Below are positions 1 through 5,507 of a stretch of DNA of 5,797 bases, one piece after another. Both the position numbers and the translations under genes were made by a program. Under the pieces are notes generated by a model. The model was not told where the DNA came from. It searched no databases and saw only the letters and a program-made list of their open reading frames with translations. The stretch covers positions 1 to 5,797 of the forward strand of contig JAKUTI010000179.1 in assembly GCA_022448765.1 (NCBI GenBank), written 5' to 3'. Position 1 is the first letter of the stretch. The number at the start of each line of letters is the position of its first letter. The DNA comes from Pseudomonadales bacterium (GTDB lineage Bacteria; Pseudomonadota; Gammaproteobacteria; Pseudomonadales; Azotimanducaceae).

Positions 1-385
1 GGTCTGGAATTATCGTCACGTCGGCGTGACTCTGAACCGCGGCGTCGACTTCGTCGCCCGTGATGAGCGGTATATCGCCGGGCACGAAGAACGTGCCGGT
101 CGCGCCGTAGGTGCTGACGAGGTGGTGGCCGGCTTCTGCAACGGCGCCGGAAAGATCGTCGGCTACGTCTGCATACAACTGAACGCCGTGTCGATGCGCG
201 AATCCAGAGGCCTCCGGCGCCCGGGAAACGACTACGACCCCTGCTAGAAAACGCGAATCTGTGAGGGCTGAGAGAACGTCGTCGAGCATGTGGGTCACGA
301 GCTCATGGCGCTCTTCGGCCGAAAGGTGAGCGGCTAAGCGACCTTTTGCTCCAACCGAACCCTTGAATGGCACCACAGCCCACAT
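1..385 (-). CDS. cofC: CofC/FbiD: phospholactate (or PEP) guanylyltransferase, partial, C-terminus missing
   Basis: This enzyme transfers GMP from GTP onto 2-phospho-L-lactate, phosphoenolpyruvate or 3-phosphoglycerate, depending on lineage. It makes the short-lived nucleotide donor used by CofD in F420 synthesis in the cytosol. I translated 128 residues from the ATG at 385 to the window edge. They begin MWAVVPFKGSVGAKGRL, the nucleotidyltransferase N-terminal signature (VPxK...AKxRL, residues 4-17). VVVVSR at 50-55 and the PGDIPL loop at 102-107 follow, the latter corresponding to the metal/substrate loop, and then TIIPD at 124-128. Family proteins are about 200-220 residues, so roughly the last 40% lies outside the window. 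The start lies 5 bases after the cofD stop, so it is the last visible gene of the operon and probably translationally coupled. The family assignment is firm; the substrate (2-PL, PEP or 3-PG) cannot be told from this fragment. Confidence 0.9.
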   Translation of the reverse strand, partial: MWAVVPFKGSVGAKGRLAAHLSAEERHELVTHMLDDVLSALTDSRFLAGVVVVSRAPEASGFAHRHGVQLYADVADDLSGAVAEAGHHLVSTYGATGTFFVPGDIPLITGDEVDAAVQSHADVTIIPD

Positions 386-390
386 TGTTG

Positions 391-1320
391 TTAGGGAATC
401 TTTCCGATGAATTCGACGACCGCGTGCGCGAGTGCGATACGGTCGTCCAAAGTCACCATGACGGTGGGTTGTACGTCGATCGATAATCCAAGGCCTTGAA
501 CGCTCTTTGTGGCCTCGCGGTCCGCTTCATCTAGCACGAAACCTGTGATGATGTTGTCGTAGTGCCTGGCGACTTCTAAGGCGGTGCTCGGAACATTCAG
601 CTCCTTCATCATTTTAGCCGTGGGGCCCTTGATAGCCGCCCCGCCTACGATAGGCGAAACTGCAACGACGGGTACGTTCGATCGCCGTATGCCCTCCTTC
701 ATGCCTGGGATTGCGAAGATTGGGTCGACCGATACGAATGGGTTCGAAGGGCAGACAATGATGCCGTGGAGTTCATCGAAATTGATGACGGGGTTTACGC
801 GTGCGTCAGCAATACCTCGGAATTCGAACCCGGAAACGCTCGGTTTGCAGCGATCGCGGACAAAATAATGCTGAAACGCGAGAGGGCCTTTGGGTGTATG
901 GACGTACGTCTGCACCGGGTCATCAGTCATGGGTAGAATTCTATGGCTTATGCCGAGCTTGGCGGCGATTTCGCCGGTTGTTTCGGTAAGCGTTAAGCCA
1001 GCAGCGAGTCGTTCACGACGATAAACGTGAAGTGCAAGATCGCGATCGCCCAAACGAAACCAAGTCGGCTCGTCGAGACCCTCAAGTGCTTCCATAAAGT
1101 GCCAACTTTCGTTTTTCGTACCCCACCCGGTATCTTGGTTGGAGCGTCCAGCAAGCGTATACGTGAGCGTATCGACGTCGGGTGAAATGTGAAAACCGAG
1201 ATGTTTGAAATCGTCACCGGTATTAACGACAAAGGTCAGTTCATCAGCTGAAACCACGTGCGATAAACCGAGAGCCAACTTCGCGCCGCCGACGCCGCCG
1301 GTAAACGCTAGATATTTCAA
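391..1320 (-). CDS. cofD: CofD/FbiA: 2-phospho-L-lactate transferase
   Basis: CofD transfers the phospholactyl (or phosphoenolpyruvyl) group from the GDP-activated donor made by CofC to Fo, giving F420-0 or dehydro-F420-0. The 309-residue product is full length for the family. Visible signatures in order are TGGVGGAK (7-14, nucleotide-binding loop), NTGDD (33-37, Fo/phosphate site), GRSNQDTGWGTKNES (58-72), LGDRDLALHVYRRERL (90-105), CPSNPFVSVDPI (190-201) and SPIVGGAAIKGP (222-233). The start is TTG at 1320-1318, inside a TTGA overlap with the cofE stop. It places the G-rich loop where the family has it, and a GAGGA motif lies 9 bases upstream, so I accept it over any later ATG. Gene order cofE-cofD-cofC supports the role. 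Identification is near certain; whether the product is F420-0 or its dehydro form depends on CofC. Confidence 0.96.
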   Translation of the reverse strand: MKYLAFTGGVGGAKLALGLSHVVSADELTFVVNTGDDFKHLGFHISPDVDTLTYTLAGRSNQDTGWGTKNESWHFMEALEGLDEPTWFRLGDRDLALHVYRRERLAAGLTLTETTGEIAAKLGISHRILPMTDDPVQTYVHTPKGPLAFQHYFVRDRCKPSVSGFEFRGIADARVNPVINFDELHGIIVCPSNPFVSVDPIFAIPGMKEGIRRSNVPVVAVSPIVGGAAIKGPTAKMMKELNVPSTALEVARHYDNIITGFVLDEADREATKSVQGLGLSIDVQPTVMVTLDDRIALAHAVVEFIGKIP

Positions 1321-2075
1321 AGAAATAGGTCCTCTTCGACGGGACGGTTGATCATGGCAGCGTTTTGTTCGACAGGTTCGTACTCAAATCCTCGAACGAT
1401 AGCTACTGGGATTCGCTCTGTCGTTTCGCCCATGATCAATGTTGCGGCGGTCGCGATACTGTCTGCCCGGTTGATGAGTGTCACTTTTAATTCTCGGCCG
1501 TAAAGGTCGGTGCCACCACGACGATCGTCGAGGACGGTGAAACCTGAAGCGCCAATGGCAATGCCTGTGGTGCCGAGTCGCCAGGGTCGATTGCCAGAGT
1601 CGGAGATAAGGACGCCGATCTCTTTACCCGAGCGGTGACGAATCGCTTCGCGAAGGCGCTTCGCACTGGCATCTGGATCGAGGGGTAAGAGTAGCGCTGC
1701 GTCGTCATCGCCGTGGTCAATGTTGGACTGGTCGACGCCCGCGTGAGCACCGACGTGTCCGAGTCGATGTCGCATAATCATGACGCCCGGTTTGTGGCGG
1801 ACAACGGCATCGGATTCTCGCAGGATGACTTCGACTAGGCGTGCGTCCTTATCGGTTTCGGCAGCAAGACGAACGGCCTCTTCCGAGGGTGTGATGGACG
1901 CTAGCGAAACCAGGCGACCTTCGGACTTCGACACGATCTTTTGAGCGACGACGATCACATCGCCATGTTCAAGGAGCTGCTGATTGTCATGTAATTGGTT
2001 TGTGATTAGGAGCGCTAAGTCGTCGCCCTCTTGGATCATGGGGAGCCCTGTCACCGGCAGCACGCGCAATTCCAT
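1317..2075 (-). CDS. cofE: CofE: coenzyme F420-0:L-glutamate ligase, single domain
   Basis: CofE uses GTP to add glutamate residues to F420-0, forming F420-1, F420-2 and, in many bacteria, longer gamma-glutamyl tails. The 252-residue product matches the stand-alone archaeal-type enzyme. Motifs seen are VVAQKIVSKSEG (42-53), AGVDQSN (112-118, metal/GTP site), ISDSGNRPWRLG (157-168), DLYGRELKVT (190-199), IMGE (214-217), IPVAIVRGF (222-230) and a C-terminal EEDLF. It ends there: the nitroreductase-like C-terminal domain of actinobacterial FbiB, which reduces dehydro-F420, is absent, and no such domain is encoded immediately downstream. The ATG at 2075 lies 4 bases after the npdG stop, with no strong ribosome-binding site, so coupling is likely. 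The stop overlaps the cofD start by 4 bases. Identification is very secure; tail length cannot be predicted. Confidence 0.95.
   Translation of the reverse strand: MELRVLPVTGLPMIQEGDDLALLITNQLHDNQQLLEHGDVIVVAQKIVSKSEGRLVSLASITPSEEAVRLAAETDKDARLVEVILRESDAVVRHKPGVMIMRHRLGHVGAHAGVDQSNIDHGDDDAALLLPLDPDASAKRLREAIRHRSGKEIGVLISDSGNRPWRLGTTGIAIGASGFTVLDDRRGGTDLYGRELKVTLINRADSIATAATLIMGETTERIPVAIVRGFEYEPVEQNAAMINRPVEEDLFL
1330..1334 (-). promoter_or_regulatory. Ribosome-binding site deciding the cofD TTG start
   Basis: On the minus strand GAGGA lies inside the last cofE codons, 9 bases before the TTG at 1320. It supports initiation at TTG within the 4-base TTGA overlap and argues for coupled translation of cofE and cofD. 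Confidence 0.6.
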
Positions 2076-2079
2076 GGAT

Positions 2080-2748
2080 TTAGGGTTCCGGTTGCCCGAC
2101 GATTTGAAGACCGGAATGCGCGATGTCGTGGCGTCGATTTATTTGAATAAGGACACTCGTCAACGCCTCGGCCGCCGCGGAGTTCTCGATAGGGCCCGCG
2201 TGCCACCCGGTCATGCCGGCTTCTTCAGCGAGTTGGATTACCTTATCTCGCGCCGAGCGTTTATTCCCGGCCACAAGAACGTCGCATTCGATCTCGATTT
2301 CCTCTTTTAGCAAGTGTGCCGCAACGTTTTGGAACGCCGTCACGACCTGGACATCGTCGCCGAGAAAGTCTTGCGCTCGTTTACCTGCACTCCCTTCTAG
2401 CGGAAGTTGTACCGTGCCCACGTTGGGCGGTACCAGGGGCACCGTGACATCGATTAGGATTTTGCCACTAAGGCCGGACTTAACCGTGTCCAAAGTCGAT
2501 ATCTGATGTTCTGCCGGTACCGTAAGCACAACAATGTCCCCCGCGGTTGCCGCGTCCGCGTTTTCCATCGCGTCAGCGGGAGTCGTGGGGCTGATCTTTT
2601 CGAGGTCCGCAACGGCCGCTTGCGCTTTCGCCAAGGTGCGTGAACCGATAACAATTTTGTAACCTACTTTGGACCAGCGAATGGCAAGGCCTGTTCCAAG
2701 ATCGCCGGTGCCTCCGAGGATCGCGATGGTTTCGTCTGCCAACGTCAT
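2080..2748 (-). CDS. npdG: NpdG: F420-dependent NADP oxidoreductase (F420H2:NADP+ oxidoreductase)
   Basis: This enzyme catalyses hydride transfer between F420H2 and NADP+, or the reverse, joining the two cytosolic pools. The 222-residue product is the usual length. An N-terminal Rossmann fold is shown by GGTGDLGTG (12-20) and GSR (35-37), the latter typical of NADP(H) preference. VLTVP (74-78), DVTVPL (100-105), the family-specific AFQNVAAHLL (138-147, deazaflavin side) and the C-terminal INRRHDIAHSGLQIVG stretch (203-218) follow. The ATG at 2748 puts the dinucleotide loop near the N-terminus as expected. A weak GAGAG lies only 2 bases upstream, so initiation may be inefficient or the leader short. 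It is the first gene of the operon. Other pyrroline-5-carboxylate-reductase-like NADP enzymes share the fold, but the C-terminal signature and F420-synthesis neighbours make NpdG the clear choice. Confidence 0.92.
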   Translation of the reverse strand: MTLADETIAILGGTGDLGTGLAIRWSKVGYKIVIGSRTLAKAQAAVADLEKISPTTPADAMENADAATAGDIVVLTVPAEHQISTLDTVKSGLSGKILIDVTVPLVPPNVGTVQLPLEGSAGKRAQDFLGDDVQVVTAFQNVAAHLLKEEIEIECDVLVAGNKRSARDKVIQLAEEAGMTGWHAGPIENSAAAEALTSVLIQINRRHDIAHSGLQIVGQPEP

Positions 2749-2771
2749 TACTCTCGTTGAGGAAGCCCGAG

Positions 2772-2777
2772 ATTATC
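2772..2777 (-). promoter_or_regulatory. Candidate -10 element of the npdG-cofEDC operon
   Basis: The minus strand reads GATAAT, five of six matches to TATAAT, placed so that transcription would start about 16 bases before the npdG ATG. The -35 position is not recognisable: TCGACA is present, but with only 13 bases of spacing. Confidence 0.3.
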
Positions 2778-2908
2778 TGCTTTTTCGGTTTGTCGATGCT
2801 AGACCCGCGCACCTACACGGTTGATAGTTGAGCGTTAACCGCATCGTTATTGTTTGAGGGTCTTGAATCGGTTCGCTTCAGGCGACAGGATAGCGGTTGA
2901 CAGACATT

Positions 2909-2914
2909 AGGGGG
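2909..2914 (+). promoter_or_regulatory. Ribosome-binding site of the LLM oxidoreductase gene
   Basis: AGGGGG lies 4 bases before the ATG at 2919. The spacing is short, but the site favours 2919 over the in-frame ATG at 2934. Confidence 0.5.
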
Positions 2915-2918
2915 CGTT

Positions 2919-3830
2919 ATGCAAATTGGTGTCATGATCGGCGCGGATGGAGGCGCTAATACCATTGACGGCGTGGTGGATTTTGCCCAGAAGGTTGAAG
3001 CTAAGGGGTTACATAACGTTTGGATGGCCAACATTTTTGGTTTTGACGCCATCTCAACGCTATCGATTGTCGGTCGAGAGACACAGCGAATTGGACTGGG
3101 CACTGCGGTTACGCCCACGTATCCGCGCCACCCGACGGCGCTCGCGCAACAGGCAATGACGGCCGCCGCAGCGACGGGCAATCGGTTCACGTTGGGTATT
3201 GGTCTCTCGCACAAAATCGTTATCGAGAACATGCTGGGATTCTCTTACGATCGCCCGGCTGCTCATATGCGTGAATACCTCGAGGTGCTTATCCCGCTTT
3301 TGTCGGGGGAGACCGTTAGTCATCAAGGCGAGCAATACAACGTCGGCGGGTTGCAACTTTCAGTTCCTGGTGCGGACCCGGTCCCAACGGTGATTGCCGC
3401 GTTAGGCCCGATGATGCTCAAGATTGCTGGCCAATACACGGACGGGACCAATACCTGGATGGTAGGACCGAAAACCATGGAAGATCACATCGTTGCCCGA
3501 CTCAGCCGGGCGGCGGACGACGCCGGTCGCCCACCGCCTCGCGTGGTGGGGGGTGTGCCGGTCATTCTGACGCGTAATGTTGACGAGGCGCGAGAGCGTA
3601 TTGCGGGAGGATTAGCAATGTATGGCCAGTTGCCATCGTATCGGGCAATGCTCGACCGCGAAGGCGTGGAGGGCCCAGCCGACATCGCTATCGTGGGGGA
3701 TGAGAACGCCCTCCGTGGAGAGATTGACCGCTACAGAAACGCTGGTGTCACGGATTTCAATGCCGCGGTCATGGGTGTGGAAGACGGTGCCTTTGATCGG
3801 ACATTGGACTTTCTCGCAAGCATGGTGTGA
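2919..3830 (+). CDS. LLM-class F420-dependent oxidoreductase
   Basis: This 303-residue protein belongs to the bacterial luciferase-like (TIM-barrel) superfamily, in which the F420 branch uses F420H2 or F420 to reduce or oxidise diverse substrates. The N-terminus MQIGVMIG is the first barrel strand. RIGLGTAVTPTYPRHP (57-72) followed by GNRFTLGIGLSH (87-98) is the classic LLM cofactor-binding core. REYLEVLIPLLSG (118-130) is the conserved helix, PTVIAALGPMMLKIAGQYTDG (156-176) the phosphate-contact strand and helix, and WMVGP (180-184) follows. The overall pattern resembles the MSMEG_4879-like F420 group. It is transcribed divergently from the F420 operon across a shared intergenic region, which supports F420 rather than FMN as cofactor. 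The substrate is unknown. Cofactor choice is inferred from subfamily resemblance and neighbours; LLM membership is certain. Confidence 0.88.
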   Translation: MQIGVMIGADGGANTIDGVVDFAQKVEAKGLHNVWMANIFGFDAISTLSIVGRETQRIGLGTAVTPTYPRHPTALAQQAMTAAAATGNRFTLGIGLSHKIVIENMLGFSYDRPAAHMREYLEVLIPLLSGETVSHQGEQYNVGGLQLSVPGADPVPTVIAALGPMMLKIAGQYTDGTNTWMVGPKTMEDHIVARLSRAADDAGRPPPRVVGGVPVILTRNVDEARERIAGGLAMYGQLPSYRAMLDREGVEGPADIAIVGDENALRGEIDRYRNAGVTDFNAAVMGVEDGAFDRTLDFLASMV

Positions 3831-3837
3831 GGCGCAA

Positions 3838-3866
3838 CCCCAACGCTAGGTCAGTCTAGCTCGGGG
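3838..3866. terminator. Weak imperfect hairpin in the convergent gap
   Basis: CCCC (3838-3841) pairs with GGGG (3863-3866), and GCTAG (3845-3849) pairs with CTAGC (3856-3860) around a 6-base loop, with a 3-by-2 internal loop between the stems. It sits between two convergent genes and overlaps the dioxygenase stop codon. There is no T-run on either side, so it could be a weak bidirectional terminator or chance. Confidence 0.2.
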
Positions 3867-4674
3867 GAAGCTCGTCTCGGTATTTCCGGCCTTTATAGCC
3901 TGGATCGATCAGGTTCTTGGGATGTCTTCCGTTAACGTAACCCTTAAACCCCGGATCGATGACGCTGTAGCCCAAAAGCGCTTGAATTTTGGGGCTAAAG
4001 GAAGCCGCTGTATCGGGAGGTACCGCGAGCGACATATTTTCGAGCTGTCTCATGTTTGGATCGCAATATTGGATCGTGATCCCAAGGCGATGTTGAGTGG
4101 ACTGGTTAGCGCCGCCGCGGTGGTAAAGATTACCGGCGAAAATGAGAACGGAACCGGCGGGCATATTAATCGCGATGCTTTCTCGTTCTTGAGGCTTGCG
4201 ATCGTCCGACCAGCGGTGACTTCCGGGTATGACCTCGGTCGCACCGTTTTGGGCGGTGAAATCATCCAGTGCCCACATGGTACTGACACCTAGCATGTCG
4301 CGGGGTTGCGGTATCGGCAGCGCGTTTCCACCATCGTCGATATGGAAACGTTGAGAAGTTTCGCCGGGATGTAAATTGATGGCGAGGGCAGCGGAAAGAA
4401 GGTGGTTCTTAGCGAGTAATGAATCGACAATCCCCAATGTTTCGCCGTGCTCTACCATGACGGCGATTTCAGGAACCTTTGAAAGTAGCGCGTATACCCG
4501 CTCCGATTCGAACCCTTCAAAATCGTTTCGGCCCATCCGAGCACCTTGAAGCCAGGGATCGAGTCCATGGCGAATTGCCATGCTTAGATCGGGCGTCAAG
4601 GCGTTTTCAAGGACCGTAAACCCGTCGCGGCGGATGTCGTTGAGTGCTGTCTCGGTGCTTTTCGAAGGTCCCAT
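3856..4674 (-). CDS. Phytanoyl-CoA dioxygenase (PhyH) family Fe(II)/2-oxoglutarate oxygenase
   Basis: The 272-residue product fits the PhyH family, which hydroxylates small molecules using Fe(II), O2 and 2-oxoglutarate. The iron-binding facial triad is visible: H111 and D113 in FHIDDG, and H185 in LYHRGG. The 2-oxoglutarate-binding arginine is likely R196 (QHRLG). NGATEVIPGSHRW (143-155) and MPAGSVLIFAG (171-181) are typical PhyH strands, and QYCDPNMRQLENM (202-214) marks a common bacterial subgroup. The C-terminus carries two copies of IDPG(F/Y)KG (239-245 and 256-262). The ATG at 4674 has no ribosome-binding site. A TACGAT -10-like box ends 6 bases before it, suggesting a leaderless message. 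It is convergent with the LLM gene and divergent from the SDR gene. All catalytic residues appear intact; the substrate cannot be named, and phytanoyl-CoA itself is not implied. Confidence 0.88.
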   Translation of the reverse strand: MGPSKSTETALNDIRRDGFTVLENALTPDLSMAIRHGLDPWLQGARMGRNDFEGFESERVYALLSKVPEIAVMVEHGETLGIVDSLLAKNHLLSAALAINLHPGETSQRFHIDDGGNALPIPQPRDMLGVSTMWALDDFTAQNGATEVIPGSHRWSDDRKPQERESIAINMPAGSVLIFAGNLYHRGGANQSTQHRLGITIQYCDPNMRQLENMSLAVPPDTAASFSPKIQALLGYSVIDPGFKGYVNGRHPKNLIDPGYKGRKYRDELPPS

Positions 4675-4680
4675 AACGAG

Positions 4681-4690
4681 ATCGTATGCT
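4681..4690. promoter_or_regulatory. Overlapping back-to-back -10 elements driving dioxygenase and SDR genes
   Basis: The 48-base divergent gap holds TACGAT on the minus strand (4686-4681) and TATGCT on the plus strand (4685-4690), each four of six matches to TATAAT and overlapping by two bases. The minus box would start transcription at or next to the dioxygenase ATG (leaderless). The plus box would give a leader of about 26 bases containing the SDR ribosome-binding site. No convincing -35 boxes were found on either strand. Confidence 0.4.
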
Positions 4691-4708
4691 AACGTGCGGC
4701 GTTTTCCT

Positions 4709-4716
4709 AAGAAGGA
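4709..4716 (+). promoter_or_regulatory. Strong ribosome-binding site deciding the SDR GTG start
   Basis: AAGAAGGA lies 6 bases before the GTG at 4723, close to the ideal sequence and spacing. It fixes this GTG as the start and shows the organism uses conventional Shine-Dalgarno initiation. Confidence 0.8.
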
Positions 4717-4722
4717 ATAATA

Positions 4723-5493
4723 GTGAGAAGTCTCAAGGGTAAACTCGCGTGGGTCACGGGTGCCGGTACCGGGATAGGTGAGGGATCGGCTAACGCGTTG
4801 GCGCGACTCGGTATGAAGGTCGTGTTGTCAGGTCGGCGCCGAGAAATGCTTGAAGCGGTAGCGGAAGGAATTGATGGCGAAGTTGTTGTTGAGCCTCTAG
4901 ATGTGGCGGACCGTGACGCCGTGAGTGACGTCGCGTCTCGAGTAATGGCTCAACATGGACCCATCGATACGCTCGTCCTGAGTGCGGGGATCAACGTTAA
5001 GAAACGCAATTGGCACAACGTTTCCCTGGATGATTGGGACGATGTCATACGTATCGATTTAGATGGAGCGTTTTACTGTGCAAAAGCCGTGTTGCCAGCG
5101 ATGATTGATAATGGTGGTGGCTTAATCGTCAACATTTCTTCGTGGGCGGGTCGCCAGGTAAGCATCGTCACAGGACCAGCTTATACAGCAGCAAAACACG
5201 CGATGAACGCGATGAACGAAAGTTTGAACATGGAGGCAGGACTCCATGGTGTGCGGGCTTGTGCGATTTGCCCGGGGGAAGTTGCGACTCCGATTCTTGA
5301 TAATCGACCAATACCCGTTAGCGATGCGGATAGGGCGCAAATGGTCCAGTCCGACGATTGCGGAGATGTCGTCGCGTTTATTGCGCAACTTCCTGAGCAC
5401 GTGTGCATCAACGAGTTAACAATCAGCCCAACGTGGAATAGGGGGTACGTGGCACAAGCCCAACGTATGTTGCAGTCGACCGAAGCCTCGTAA
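4723..5493 (+). CDS. Classical short-chain dehydrogenase/reductase (SDR)
   Basis: This 256-residue protein is a cytosolic Rossmann-fold NAD(P)-dependent oxidoreductase acting on an alcohol/carbonyl pair. It has TGAGTGIG (12-19), SGRRR (36-40, basic residues suggesting NADP(H)), LDVAD (59-63), SAG (87-89, in place of NNAG), the catalytic serine at S140 in NISSWAG, YTAAK with Y154 and K158, and CPGEVATP (183-190). The usual catalytic-tetrad Asn in the NLxG motif is Asp112 here (IDLDG), and the Ser-Tyr spacing is 14 rather than the common 13. The C-terminal part (CINELTISPTWNRGY, 228-242) replaces the usual ending with an Ile-Ser-Pro-Thr-Trp-Asn segment. Start is GTG with a strong ribosome-binding site. 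It is divergent from the PhyH gene, so the two may be co-expressed. The substrate is unknown; family assignment is certain. Confidence 0.9.
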   Translation: MRSLKGKLAWVTGAGTGIGEGSANALARLGMKVVLSGRRREMLEAVAEGIDGEVVVEPLDVADRDAVSDVASRVMAQHGPIDTLVLSAGINVKKRNWHNVSLDDWDDVIRIDLDGAFYCAKAVLPAMIDNGGGLIVNISSWAGRQVSIVTGPAYTAAKHAMNAMNESLNMEAGLHGVRACAICPGEVATPILDNRPIPVSDADRAQMVQSDDCGDVVAFIAQLPEHVCINELTISPTWNRGYVAQAQRMLQSTEAS

Positions 5494-5507
5494 GTGCTGT
5501 TTTGGGG

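Larger units (their letters stand above)
2749..2918. promoter_or_regulatory. Divergent intergenic region between the F420 operon and the LLM oxidoreductase gene
   Basis: This non-coding stretch must carry the promoters of both flanking transcription units. On the minus strand GATAAT (2777-2772) is a good -10 match, 23 bases before the npdG ATG, but I see no -35 box at proper spacing. The pentamer CGGTT occurs at 2786, 2818, 2869 and 2894, and its complement AACCG at 2837. The copies at 2818-2824 and 2835-2841 form an imperfect inverted repeat (CGGTTGA...TTAACCG, one mismatch in seven). A regulator could bind here, but this is inference. No convincing plus-strand -10 was found. Confidence 0.4.

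Noticed and set aside
26..247. Plus-strand open frame of 73 codons at the left end
   Set aside because: It lies opposite cofC, whose translation shows clear family motifs. It has no ribosome-binding site or recognisable sequence.
2821..2851. TTGATA as a -35 element for the LLM gene
   Set aside because: At 17-19 bases of spacing the -10 positions (TCGTTA, CGTTAT, GTTATT) match the consensus at no more than three of six bases.
2897..2902. Perfect TTGACA -35 hexamer before the LLM gene
   Set aside because: A -10 box 16-18 bases downstream would fall at or inside the start codon region (about 2919-2926), where the sequence is not -10-like. Transcription from it would begin inside the gene.
2813..3232. 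Minus-strand open frame of 139 codons overlapping the LLM gene start
   Set aside because: It is antisense to the conserved LLM N-terminus. Its Pro/Ser/Cys-rich translation looks like a reverse-strand shadow.
3922..4293. Plus-strand open frame of 123 codons within the dioxygenase region
   Set aside because: It is antisense to a gene with an intact Fe/2OG triad. Its translation has no recognisable domain and no ribosome-binding site.
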